Below, in pieces: positions 27,465-40,479 of a DNA stretch of 64,000 nt (positions are counted from its first letter, which is position 1; every line of letters begins with the position of its first letter). The stretch spans positions 1,178,001 through 1,242,000 of the forward strand of contig NW_027480533.1 of assembly GCF_051401765.1 (NCBI RefSeq), in the 5' to 3' direction. The notes under the pieces are model-generated. The model ran no database searches, had not been told where the DNA came from, and worked only from the letters and a program-made list of their open reading frames with translations. This DNA is from Calliopsis andreniformis (lineage: Eukaryota; Arthropoda; Insecta; Hymenoptera; Andrenidae). The position numbers and the translations under genes are program-made.

Positions 27465-28370
27465 CCTCAATCCTCATTCTTCAATCCTCAACACCCAATC
27501 CTCAATCTTCAATCCTCACTCCTCAATCCTCAATTCTCAATCCTCTATCCTCAATCCTCAGACCTTAAACATCAAGACTCTACCCTCAGTCCTCGTCCTC
27601 AATCCACAACACTCAATCCTCGATCCTCAATCTTCAATCATCAATATTCAATCTTCAATCCTCAATCCTCAATCCTCAATACTCAATCCTCAACCCTCAA
27701 TGTTCTATCCTCAATACGCAATCCTCAATCTTCAATCATCAATCCTCAATCCTCAATCCTCAATCCTCAATCTTCAATCTTAATCTTCAATCCTCAGTAC
27801 GCAATCTTCAATCCTCAATCCTCAATCCTCATTCCTCAATCCTCAATCTTCAATACTCAATACTCAATCTTCAATCCTCAATCCTCAATCCTCAATCCTC
27901 AATCCTCAATCCTCAATCCTCAATCGTCAATCTTCAATCCTCAATACTCAATCGTCAATACTCAATCCTCAATACACAATACTCAATCCTCATTCTTCAA
28001 TCCTCAATACCCAATCCTCAATCTTCAATCCTCAATCCTCAATCCTCAATCCTCAATCCTCAATCTTCAATCATCAAACCTCAATCCTCAATCCTCAATC
28101 CTCAATCTTCAATCCTCAATACTCAAACTTCAATCCTCAATCATCAATCGTCAATCCTCAATCCTCAATCCTCAATCCTCAATCGTCAATCTTCAATCCG
28201 CAATACCCAATCCTCAATCTTCTATCCGCAATACTCAATCCTCAATCCTCAATCCTCAATCCTCAATCCTCAATCCTCAATCCTCAGACCTCAATCCTCA
28301 ATCCTCAATCGTCAATCTTCAATCCTCAATACTCAATCTTCAATCCTCAATCCTCAATCCTCAATCCTCA
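27465..28370 (+). repeat. Third copy of the 894-bp unit
   Basis: It matches the pair at 21.7-23.5 kb at offset 5,715 (CATCAAGAC) to 5,722 (CAATACCCAA), but has TTCTCAATCC instead of the private TTCTCGATCC. The CGATCC change therefore probably arose before the tandem duplication and after this copy separated. Confidence 0.84.
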
Positions 28371-28683
28371 ATCCGCATTCTTCAATCCTCAATACCCAAT
28401 CCTCGATCTTCAATCCTCAATACTCAGTCTTCAATCCTCAATCCTCAATCCTCAATCCTCAATCCTCAATCCTCATTCTTCAATCCTCAATACCCAAACC
28501 TCCATCTTCAATCCTCAATCCTCAATCCTCAATCCTCAATCCTCAATCCTCAATCCTCAATCTTCAATCCTCAATACTCAATCTTCAATCCTCAATACTC
28601 AATACTCAATCCTCAATCCTCAATCCTCAATACCAAATCCTCAATCTTCAATCCTCAATCCTCAATCCTCAATTCTCAATCCT
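28168..28683 (+). repeat. 0.52 kb duplication with 1,000-bp offset, copy 1
   Basis: It holds a TCAATCG unit, beta without ATG, an AGACCTCAATCC unit and TACCAAATCC. It recurs at +1,000 bp, changing to +1,014 near the end by two heptamers. Confidence 0.83.
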
Positions 28684-29167
28684 CACTCCTCAATCCTCAG
28701 ACCTCAAACAGCAATAGTCAACCCTCAGTCCTCGTCCTCAATCCACAACCATCAATCCTCAATCCTCAATCTTCAATCATCAATATTCAATCTTCAGTCC
28801 TCAATCCTCAATCCTCAATCCTCAACCCTCAATCCTCAATGTTCAATCCGCAATACCCAATCCTCAATCTTCTATCCGCAATCCTCAATCCTCAATCCTC
28901 AATCTTCAACCCTCAGTCCCAAATCCTGAATCTTCAATCCTCAATACTCAGTCTTCAATCCTCAATCCTCAATCCGCAATCCTCAATCCTCAATCCTCAT
29001 TCTTCAATCCTCAATACCCAATCCTCAATCTTCAATCCTCAATCCTCAATCCTCAATTCTCAATCCTCAATCCTCAATCCTCAATCCTCAATCCACATTC
29101 TTCAATCCTCAATACCCAATCCTCAATCTTCAATCCTCAATACTCAGTCTTCAATCCTCAATCCTTA

Positions 29168-29697
29168 ATCCTCAATCCTCAATCGTCAATCTTCAATCCG
29201 CAATACCCAATCCTCAATCTTCTATCCGCAATACTCAATCCTCAATCCTCAATCCTCAATCCTCAATCCTCAATCCTCAATCCTCAGACCTCAATCCTCA
29301 ATCCTCAATCGTCAATCTTCAATCCTCAATACTCAATCTTCAATCCTCAATCCTCAATCCTCAATCCTCAATCCTCATTCTTCAATCCTCAATACCCAAT
29401 CCTCAATCTTCAATCCTCAATACTCAGTCTTCAATCCTCAATCCTCAATCCTCAATCCTCAATCCTCAATCCTCATTCTTCAATCCTCAATACCCAATCC
29501 TCCATCTTCAATCCTCAATCCTCAATCCTCAATCCTCAATCCTCAATCCTCAATCCTCAATCCTCAATCCTCAATCTTCAATCCTCAATACTCAATCTTC
29601 AATCCTCAATACTCAATACTCAATCCTCAATCCTCAATCCTCAATACCAAATCCTCAATCTTCAATCCTCAATCCTCAATCCTCAATTCTCAATCCT
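29168..29697 (+). repeat. 0.52 kb duplication with 1,000-bp offset, copy 2
   Basis: This is the partner of 28.17-28.68 kb. It lacks that copy's private CCGCATTC and CTCGATCTTC changes. Confidence 0.83.
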
Positions 29698-31210
29698 CAA
29701 TTCTCAATCCTCATTCCTCAATCCTCAGACCTCAAACATCAATACTCAACCCTCAGTCCTCGTCCTCAATCCACAACGCTCAATCCTCGATCCTCAATCT
29801 TCAATCATCAATATTCAATCTTCAATCCTCAATCCTCAATCCTCAATACTCAATCCTCAATCCTCAATGTTCTATCCTCAATACGGAATCCTCAACCTTC
29901 AATCCTCAATCCTCAATCCTCAATCCTCAATCCTCATTTGTCAATCCTCAATCCTCAATCCTCAGTCCTCAATCTTCAATCCTCAATACTCAATCTGCAA
30001 TCCTGAATCCTCAGTCCTCACTCCTCAATCCTCATTCTTCAATCCTCAATACCGAATCCTCAATCTTCAATCCTCAATCCTCAATCGTCAATCTTCAATC
30101 CTGAATACTCAATCTTCAATACTCAATCCTCAATCCTCAAGCCTCAATCCTCATTCTTCAATCCTCAATACCCAATCCTCAATCTTCAATCCTCAATCCT
30201 CAATCCTCAATCCTCAATCCTCAATCCCCAATCCTCAATCTTCAATCCTCAATCCTCAATTCTCAGTCCTCAATCCTCAATCCTCAGACCTTAAACATCA
30301 ATACTCTACCCTCAGTACTCGTCCTCAATCCACAACACTCAATCCTCGATCATCAATCTTCAATCATCAATATTCAACCTTCAATCCTCAATCCTCAATC
30401 CTCAATACTCAATCCTCAATCCTCAATGTTCTATCCTCAATACGCAATCCTCAATCTTCAATCCTCAATCCTCAATCTTCAATCCTCAATACTCAGTCTT
30501 CAATCCTCAATCCTCAATCCGCAATCCTCAATCCTCAATCCTCATTCTTCAATCCTCAATACCCAATCCTCAATCTTCAATCCTGAATCCTCAATCCTCA
30601 ATTCTCAATCCTCAATCCTCAATCCTCAATCCTCAATTCTCAATCCTCAATCCTCAATGTTCAATCCGCAATACCCAATCCTCAATCTTCTATCCGCAAT
30701 CCTCAATCCTCAATCCTCATTCTTCAATCCTCAATACCGAATCCTCAATCTTCAATCCTCAATCCTCAATCCTCAATCCTCAATCCTCAATCCTCAATCC
30801 TCAATCTTCAATCCTCAGGCCCAAATCCTCAATCTTCAATACTCACTCCTCAATCCTCAACCTTCAATCCTCAATACTCAGTCTTCAAACCTCAATCCTC
30901 AATCCTCAATCCTCAATCCTCAATCCTCATTCTTCGATCCTCAATACCCAATCCTCAATCTTCAATCCTCAATCCTCAATCCTCATTCCTCAATCCTCAA
31001 TCCTCAATCCTCAATCTTCAATCCTCAATACTCAATCCTCAATCCTTAATCCTCAATCCTCAATCCTCAATCTTCAATCCTCAGTCCCAAATCCTCAATC
31101 TTCAATACTCACTCCTCAATACTCAATCTTCAATCCTCAATACTCAGTCTTCAATCCTCAATCCGCAATCCGCAATCCTCAATCCTCAATCCTCATTCTT
31201 CAATCCTCAA
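29696..31210 (+). repeat. 1.5-1.7 kb duplication, short copy
   Basis: This is the partner of 24.49-26.17 kb with a net 160-bp deletion near 30,240. Private changes include CTCAAGCCTC near 30,140, AGTACTCGTCC in the A block and CAGGCCCAAATCC near 30,817. Confidence 0.86.
29725..29793 (+). repeat. S block, type D, copy 4
   Basis: It lies 5,206 bp after the 24,519 copy and belongs to a 1.5-1.7 kb duplication shared with that locus. Confidence 0.9.
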
Positions 31211-33414
31211 TCCTCAATCCTCAATCCTCAATCCTCAATCTTCAATCCTCAATACTCAATCTTCAATCCTCAATACTCAATCCTCAATCCTCAATCCTCA
31301 TTCTTCAATCCTCAACACCCAATCCTCAATCTTCAATCCTCAACCCTCAATCCTCAATTCTCAATCCTCAATCCTCAATCCTCAGACCTTAAACATCAAT
31401 ACTCTACCCTCAGTCCTCGTCCTCAATCCACAACACTCAATCCTCGATCCTCAATCTTCTATCATCAATATTCAATCTTCAATCGTCAATCCTCAATCGT
31501 CAATACTCAATCCTCAATCTTCAATCCTCAATCCTCAGTCCTCAATTCTCAATCCTCAATCGTCAATCCTCAATCCTCAATCCTCAATCCTCAATGTTCA
31601 ATCCGCAATACACAATCCTCAATACTCAGTCTTCAATCCTCAATCCTCAATCCGCAATCCTCAATCCTCAATCCTCATTCTTCAATCCTCAATACCCAAT
31701 CCTCAATCTTCAATCCTCAATCCTCAATCCTCAATTCTCAATCCTCAATCCTCAATCCTCAATCCTCAATCCTCAATCCTCAATCCTCAATGTTCAATCC
31801 GCAATACACAAACCTCAATCTTCTATCCGCAATCCTCAATCCTCAATCCTCAATCCTCAATCCTCAATCCTCAATCCTCAATCCTCAGACCTCAATCCTC
31901 AATCCTCAATCGTCAATCGTCAACCTTCAATCCTGAATACTCAATCTTCAATCCTCAATACTCAATCCTCAATCCTCAATCCTCAATCCTCCATCCTCAA
32001 TCCTCAATCCTCAATCTTAATCTTCAACCCTCAATCCTCAATGTTCAATCCGCAATTCCCAATCCTCAATCTTCTATCCGCAATCCTCAATCCTCAATCC
32101 TCAATCCTCAATCCTCAATCCTCAATCCTCAATCTTCAATCCTCAATACTCAATCTTCAATCCTCAATGCTCAATCCTCAATCCTCAATCCTCATTCTTC
32201 AATCCTCAATCCTCAATCCTCATTCTTCAATCCTCAATACCCAATTCTCCATCTTCAATCCTCAATCCTCAATCCTCAATCCTCAATGCTCATTCCTCAA
32301 TCCTCAATCTTCAATACTCAATACTCAATCTTCAATCCTCAATCCTCAATCCTCAATCCTCAATCCTCAATCCTCAATCCTCAATCGTCAATCTTCAATC
32401 CTCAATACTCAATCGTCAATACTCAATCCTCAATACTCAATACTCAATCCTCATTCTTCAATCCTCAATACCCAATCCTCAATCTTCAATCCTCAATCCT
32501 CAATCCTCAATACTCAATCCTCAATCTTCAATCCTCAAACCTCAATCCTCAATCCTCAATCCTCAATCTTCAATCCTCAATACTCAAACTTCAATCCTCA
32601 ATCATCAATCCTCAATCCTCAATCCTCAATCCTCAATCCTCAATCGTCAACCTTCAATACTGAATACTCAATCTTCAATCCTCAATACTCAATCCTCAAT
32701 CCTCAATCCTCAATCCTCAATACCCAATCCTCAATCTTCAATCCTCAATCCTCAATCCTCAATTCTCAATCCTCAATCCTCAATCCTCAATACTCAATCT
32801 TCAATCCTCAATCCTCAATCCTCAATCCTCAATCCTCAATCCTCAATCTTAATCTTCAATCCTCAGTACGCAATCTTCAATGCTCAACCCTCAATCCTCA
32901 TTCCTCAATCCTCAATCTTCAATACTCAATACTCAATCTTCAATCGTCAATCCTCAATCCTCAATCCTCAATCCTCAATCCTCAATCCTCAATCCTCAAT
33001 CGTCAATCTTCAATCCTCAATACTCAATCGTCAATACTCAATCCTCAATACTCAATACTCAATCCTCATTCTTCAATCCTCAATACCCAATCCTCAATCT
33101 TCAACCCTCAATCCTCAATCCTCAATCCTCAATCTTCAATCCTCAAACCTCAATCCTCAATCCTCAATCCTCAAGCTTCAATCCTCAATACTCAAACTTC
33201 AATCCTCAATCATCAATCCTCATTCCTCAATCCTCAATCCTCAATCCTCAATCGTCAATCTTCAATCCTGAATACTCAATCTTCAATACTCAATCCTCAA
33301 TCCTCAATCCTCAATCCTCATTCTTCAATCCTCAATACCCAATCCTCAATCTTCAATCCTCAATCCTCAATCCTCAATCCACAATCCTCAATCCTCAATC
33401 CTCAATCTTCAATC

Positions 33415-33510
33415 CTATGTCCCAAATACTCAATCTTCAATACTCACTCCTCAATCGTCAATCTTCAATCCTGAATACTCAATCTTCAATACTCAATCCT
33501 CATTCTTCAA
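33415..33510 (+). repeat. Epsilon module, copy 3
   Basis: It has the diagnostic units in order, followed by gamma (about 33,580) and delta (about 33,660) modules. It lies in the S-block-free stretch 31.5-34.3 kb. Confidence 0.9.
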
Positions 33511-34269
33511 TCCTCAATACCCAATCCTCAATCTTCAATCCTCAATCCTCAATCCTCAATACTCAATCCCCAATCCTCAATGTTCTATCCTCAATACGCA
33601 ACCCTCAATCCTCAATCCTCTATCCTCAATCCTCAATCCTCAATCCTCAATCCTCAATCTTAATCTTCAATCCTCAGTACGCAATCTTCAATCCTCAATC
33701 CTCAATCCTCATTCCTCAATCCGCAATCTTCAATACTCAATACTCAATCTTCAATACTCAATCCTCAATCCTCAATCCTCAATCCTCAATCCTCAATCCT
33801 CAATAGTCAATCTTCAATCCTCAATACTCAATCGTCAATACTCAATCCTCAATACTCAATACGCAATCCTCATTCTTCAATCCTCAATACCCAATCCTCA
33901 ATCTTCAATCCTCAATCCTCAATCCTCAATCCTCAATCCTCAATCTTCAATCATCAAACCTCAATCCTCAATCCTCAATCCTCAATCTTCAATCCTCAAT
34001 ACTCAAACTTCAATCCTCAATCATCAATCGTCAATCCTCAATCCTCAATCCTCAATCCTCAATCGTCAATCTTCAATCCGCAATACCCAATCCTCAATCT
34101 TCTATCCGCAATCCTCAATCCTCAATCCTCAATCCTCATTCTTCAATCCTCAATACCCAATCCTCAATCTTCAATCCTCAATACTCAGTCTTCAATCCTC
34201 AATCCTCAATCCTCAATCATCAATCCTCAATCCTCATTCTTCAATCCTCAATACCCAATCCTCCATCTT

Positions 34270-34850
34270 CAATCCTCAATCCTCAATACCCAATCCTCAA
34301 TCTTCAATCCTCAACCCTCAATCCTCAATTCTCAATCTTCAATCCTCAATCCTCAGACCTCAAAGAGCAATAGTCAACCCTCAGTCCTCGTCCTCAATCC
34401 ACAACCATCAATCCTCAATCCTCAATCTTCAATCATCAATATTCAATCTTCAGTCCTCAATCCTCAATCCTCAATCCTCAACCCTCAATCCTCAATGTTC
34501 AATCCGCAATACGCAATCCTCAATCTTCTATCCGCAATCCGCAATCCTCAATCCACAATCCTCAATCCTCAATCCTCAATCTTCAATCCTCAATACTCAA
34601 TCTTCAATCCTCAATACTCAATCCTCAATCCTCAATCCTCAATCCTCATTCTTCAATCCTCAACACCCAATCCTCAGTCTTCAATCCTCAATCCTCAATC
34701 CTCAATTCTCAATCCTCAATCCTCAACCCTCAGACCTTAAACATCAATACTCTACCCTCAGTCCTCGTCCTCAATCCACAACACTCAATCCTCGATCCTC
34801 AATCTTCAATCATCAATATTCAATCTTCAATCCTCAATCCTCAATCCTCA
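34270..34850 (+). repeat. 0.58 kb duplication with 1,075-bp offset, copy 1
   Basis: It contains type B with AAAGAGC, beta with GCAATAC GCAATCC, and type A. It recurs 1,075 bp later (beta ATG 34,495 and 35,570), changing to 1,068 by one heptamer. Confidence 0.87.
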
Positions 34851-35344
34851 ATACTCAATCCTCAATCCTCAATGTTCTATCCTCAATACGCAATCCTCAA
34901 TCTTCAATCCTCAATCCTCAATCCTCAATCCTCAATCCTCAATCCTCAATCTTAATCTTCAATCCTCAGTACGCAATCTTCAATCCTCAACCCTCAATCC
35001 TCATTCCTCAATCCTCAATCTTCAATACTCAATACTCAATCTTCAATCCTCAATCCTCAATCCTCAATCCTCAATCCTCAATCCTCAATCCTCAATCCTC
35101 AATCGTCAATCTTCAATCCTCAATACTTAATCGTCAATACTCAATCGTCAATACTCAATACTCAATCCTCATTCTTCAATCCTCAATACCCAATCCTCAA
35201 TCTTCAATCCTCAATCCTCAATCCTCAATCCTCAGTCCTCAATCTTCAATCCTCAAACCTCAATCCTCAATCCTCAATCCTCAACCTTCAATCCTCAATA
35301 CACAAACTTCAATCCTCAATCATCAATCCTCATTCCTCAATCCT

Positions 35345-35918
35345 CAATCCTCAATCCTCAATACCCAATCCTCAATCTTCAATCCTCAACCCTCAATCCT
35401 CAATTCTCAATCCTCAATCCTCAATCCTCAGACCTCAAAGAGCAATAGTCAACCCTCAGTCCTCGTCCTCAATCCACAACCATCAATCCTCAATCCTCAA
35501 TCTTCAATCATCAATATTCAATCTTCAGTCCTCAATCCTCAATCCTCAATCCTCAACCCTCAATCCTCAATGTTCAATCCGCAATACGCAATCCTCAATC
35601 TTCTATCCGCAATCCGCAATCCTCAATCCACAATCCTCAATCCTCAATCCTCAATCTTCAATCCTCAATACTCAATCTTCAATCCTCAATACTCAATCCT
35701 CAATCCTCAATCCTCATTCTTCAATCCTCAACACCCAATCCTCAGTCTTCAATCCTCAATCCTCAATCCTCAATTCTCAATCCTCAATCCTCAACCCTCA
35801 GACCTTAAACATCAATACTCTACCCTCAGTCCTCGTCCTCAATCCACAACACTCAATCCTCGATCCTCAATCTTCAATCATCAATATTCAATCTTCAATC
35901 CTCAATCCTCAATCCTCA
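35345..35918 (+). repeat. 0.58 kb duplication with 1,075-bp offset, copy 2
   Basis: This is the partner of 34.27-34.85 kb. It shares the private AAAGAGC change in type B and CAACCCTCAGACC before type A. Confidence 0.87.
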
Positions 35919-35944
35919 ATCCTCAATCCTCAATCCTCAATCCT

Positions 35945-37793
35945 CAATCGTCAATCTTCAATCCTGAATACTCAATCTTCAATACTCAATCCTCAATCCT
36001 CATTCCTCAATCCTCATTCTTCAATCCTCAATACCCAATCCTCAATCTTCAATCCTCAATCCTCAATCCTCAATCCTCTATCCTCAATCCTCAATCTTCA
36101 ATCCTCAGTCCCAAATCCTCAATCTTCAATACTCACTCCTCAATCCTCAATCTTCAATCCTCAATACTCAGTCTTCAATCCTCAATCCTCAATCCGCAAT
36201 CCTCAATCCTCAATCCTCATTCTTCAATCCTCAATACCCAATCCTCAATCTTCAATCCTCAATGCTCAATCCTCAATTCTCAATCCTCAATCCTCAATCC
36301 TCAATCCTCAATCCTCAATCCTCAATGTTCAATCCGCAATACCCAATCCTCAATCTTCTATCCGCAATCCTCAATCCTCAATCCTCAATCCTCAATCCTC
36401 AATCCTCAATCCTCAATCCTCAATCCTCAGACCTCAATCCTCAATCCTCAATCGTCAATCTTCAATCCTCAATACTCAATCTTCAATCCTCAATCCTCAA
36501 TCCTCAATCCTCAATCCTCATTCTTCAATCCTCAATACCCAATCCTCAATCTTCAATTCTCAATACTCAGTCTTCATTCCTCAATCCTCAATCCTCAATC
36601 CTCAATCCTCAATCCTCATTCTTCAATCCTCAATACCCAATCCTCCATCTTCAATCCTCAATCCTCAATCCTCAATCCTCAATCCTCAATCCTCAATCCT
36701 CAATCTTCAATACTCAATGCTCAATCTTCAATCCTCAATACTCAATCCTCAATCCTCAATCCTCAATCCTCAATACCCAATCCTCAATCTTCAATCCTCA
36801 ATCCTCAATCCTCAATTCTCAATCCTCAATCCTCAATCCTCAGACCTCAAACAGCAATAGTCAACCCTCAGTCCTCGTCCTCAATCCACAACCATCAATC
36901 CTCAATCCTCAATCTTCAATCATCAATATTCAACCTTCAGTCCTCAATCCTCAATCCTCAATACTCAACCCTCAATCCTCAATGTTCAATCCGCAATACC
37001 CAATCCTCAATCTTCTATCCGCAATCCTCAATCCTCAATCCTCAATCCTCAATCCTCAATCCTCAATCCTCAATCTTCAATCCTCAATACTCAATCTTCA
37101 ATCCTCAATACTCAATCCTCAATCCTCAATTCTCATTCTTCAATCCTCAACACCCAATCCTCAGTCTTCAATCCTCAATCCTCAATCCTCAATTCTCAAT
37201 CCTCAATCCTCAATCCTCATACCTTAAACATCAATACTCTACCCTCAGTCCTCGTCCTCAATCCACAACACTGAATCCTCGATCCTCAATCTTCAATCAT
37301 CAATATTCAATCTTCAATCCTCAATCCTCAATCCTCAATACTCAATCCTCAATGTTCTATCCTCAATACGCAATCCTCAATCTTCAATCCTCAATCCTCA
37401 ATCCTCAATCCTCAATCCTCAATCCTCAATCTTAATCTTCAATCCTCAGTACGCAATCTTCAATGCTCAACCCTCAATCCTCATTCCACAATCCTCAATC
37501 TTCAATACTCAATACTCAATCTTCAATCCTCAATCCTCAATCCTCAATCCTCAATCCTCAATCCTCAATCCTCAAACCTCAATCGTCAATCTTCAATCCT
37601 CAATACTCAATCGTCAATACTCAATCCTCAATTCTCAATACTCAATCCTCATCCTTCAATCCTCAATACCCAATCCTCAATCTTCAATCCTCAATCCTCA
37701 ATCCTCAATCCTCAATTCTCAATCTTCAATACTCACTCCTCAATCCTCAATCTTCAATCCTCAATACTCAGTCTTCAATCCTCAATCCTCAAT
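35945..37793 (+). repeat. 1.85 kb segment ancestral to the 45.6-47.3 kb region
   Basis: It matches 45.62-47.25 kb at 9,671 bp and then 9,448-9,455 bp. The shift reflects 223 bp present here, between the beta at 36,982 and the ACTGAATCC unit at 37,270, and absent there. The private ACTGAATCC in this type A block is the link. Confidence 0.85.
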
Positions 37794-38065
37794 CCGCAAT
37801 CCTCAATCCTCAATCCTCATTCTTCAATCCTCAATACCCAATCCTCAATCTTCAATCCTCAATACTCAGTCTTCAATCCTCAATCCTCAATCCTCAATCC
37901 TCAATACTCAATCCTCATTCTTCAATCCTCAATACCCAATCCTCCATCTTCAATCCTCAATCCTCAATCCTCAATCCTCAATCCTCAATCCTCAATCCTC
38001 AATCTTCAATCCTCAATACTCAATCTTCAATCCTCAATACTCAATCCTCAATCCTCAATCCTCAA

Positions 38066-40050
38066 TCCTCAATACCCAATCCTCAATCTTCAATCCTCAA
38101 TCCTCAATCCTCAATTCTCAATCCTCAATCCTCAATCCTCAGACCTCAAACAGCAATAGTCAACCCTCAGTCCTCGTCCTCAATCCACAACCATCAATCC
38201 TCAATCCTCAATCTTCAATCATCAATATTCAATCTTCAGTCCTCAATCCTCAATCCTCAATCCTCAACCCTCAATCCTCAATGTTCAATCCGCAATACGC
38301 AATCCTCAATCTTCTATCCGCAATCCTCAATCCTCAATCCTCAATCCTCCATCCTCAATCCTCAATCTTCAATCCTCAATACTCAATCTTCAATCCTCAA
38401 TACTCAATCCTCAATCCTCAATCCTCATTCTTCAATCCTCAACACCCAATCCTCAGTCTTCAATCCTCAATCCTCAATCCTCAATTCTCAATCCTCAATC
38501 CTCAATCCTCAGACCTTAAACATCAACACTCTACCCTCAGTCCTCGTCCTCAATCCACAACACTCAATCCTCGATCCTCAATCTTCAATCATCAATATTC
38601 AATCTTCAATCCTCAATCCTCAATCCTCAATACTCAATCCTCAATCCTCAATGTTCTATCCTCAATACGCAATCCTCAATCTTCAATCCTCAATACTCAA
38701 TCCTCAATCCTCAATCCCCAATACACAAACTTCAATCCTCGATCATCAATCCTCATTCCTCAATCCTCAATCCTCAATCCTCAATCGTCAATCTTCAATC
38801 CTGAATACTCAATCTTCAATACTCAATCCTCAATCCTCAATCCTCAATCCTCATTCTTCAATCCTCAATACCCAATCCTCAATCTTCAATCAAAATCCTC
38901 AATCCTCAATCCTCAATCCTCAATCCTCAATTCTCAGTCTTCAATCAACAATATTCAATTTCAGTCCTCAATCCTCAATCCTCAATCCTCAACCCTCAAT
39001 CCTCAATGTTCAATACGCAATACCCAATCCTCAATCTTCTATCTGCAATCCTCAATCCTCAATCCTCAATCCTCAATCCTCAATCCTCAATCTTCAATCC
39101 TCAATACTCAATCTTCAATCCTCAATACTCAATCCTCAATCCTCAATCCTCATTCTTCAATCCTCAACACCCAATCCTCAATCTTCAATCCTCAACCCTC
39201 AATCCTCAATTCTCAATCCTCAATCCTCAATCCTCAGACCTTAAACATCAATACTCTACCCTCAGTCCTCGTCCTCAATCCACAACACTCAATCCTCGAT
39301 CCTCAATCTTCTATCATCAATATTCAATCTTCAATCGTCAATCCTCAATCGTCAATACTCAATCCTCAATCTTCAATCCTCAATCCTCAGTCCTCAATTC
39401 TCAATCCTCAATCGTCAATCCTCAATCCTCAATCCTCAATCCTCAATGTTCAATCCGCAATACACAATCCTCAATACTCAGTCTTCAATCCTCAATCCTC
39501 AATCCGCAATCCTCAATCCTCAATCCTCATTCTTCAATCCTCAATACCCAATCCTCAATCTTCAATCCTCAATCCTCAATCCTCAATTCTCAATCCTCAA
39601 TCCTCAATCCTCAATCCTCAATCCTCAATCCTCAATGTTCAATCCGCAATACACAAACCTCAATCTTCTATCCGCAATCCTCAATCCTCAATCCTCAATC
39701 CTCAATCCTCAATCCTCAATCCTCAATCCTCAGACCTCAATCCTCAATCCTCAATCGTCAATCGTCAACCTTCAATCCTGAATACTCAATCTTCAATCCT
39801 CAATACTCAATCCTCAATCCTCAATCCTCAATCCTCCATCCTCAATCCTCAATCCTCAATCTTAATCTTCAACCCTCAATCCTCAATGTTCAATCCGCAA
39901 TTCCCAATCCTCAATCTTCTATCCGCAATCCTCAATCCTCAATCCTCAATCCTCAATCCTCAATCCTCAATCTTCAATCCTCAATACTCAATCTTCAATC
40001 CTCAATGCTCAATCCTCAATCCTCAATCCTCATTCTTCAATCCTCAATCC
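38066..40050 (+). repeat. 2.0 kb duplication with 2,414-bp offset, copy 1
   Basis: The order is B-A dimer, gamma, AATACACAAAC, TCAAAATCC, TTTCAGTCC, beta, type A, betas, delta. It matches 40.48-42.47 kb at 2,414 bp, changing to 2,421 after about 39.7 kb by one heptamer. Confidence 0.9.
38139..38577 (+). repeat. B-A dimer 1 (370-bp spacing)
   Basis: A type B S block is followed by a type A block (CATCAACAC form) whose AGACC starts exactly 370 bp later. A beta module with GCAATAC GCAATCC and a TCCATCC unit lie between them. This is the first of six dimers with the same spacing. Confidence 0.9.
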
Positions 40051-40479
40051 TCAATCCTCAATCCTCAATCCTCAATCCTCAATCCTCAATCTTCAATCCT
40101 CAATACTCAATCTTCAATCCTCAATACTCAATCCTCAATCCTCAATCCTCAATCCTCAATCTTAATCTTCAACCCTCAATCCTCAATGTTCAATCCGCAA
40201 TTCCCAATCCTCAATCTTCTATCCGCAATCCTCAATCCTCAATCCTCAATCCTCAATCCTCAATCCTCAATCCTCAATCCTCAATCCTCAATCTTCAATC
40301 CTCAGTCCAAATCCTCAATCTTCAATACTCACTCCTCAATCCTCAATCTTCAATCCTCAATACTCAGTCTTCAATCCTCAATCCTCAATCCTCAATCCTC
40401 AATCTTCAATCCTCAATACTCAATCTTCAATCCTCAATCCTCAATCCTCAATCCTCATTCTTCAATCCTCAACACCCAA

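Noticed and set aside
28168..29697. Exact 1,000-bp offset between two copies as an artificial construct signature
   Set aside because: The offset shifts to 1,014 within the same pair, and it is one of many irregular offsets. A round number here is coincidence.
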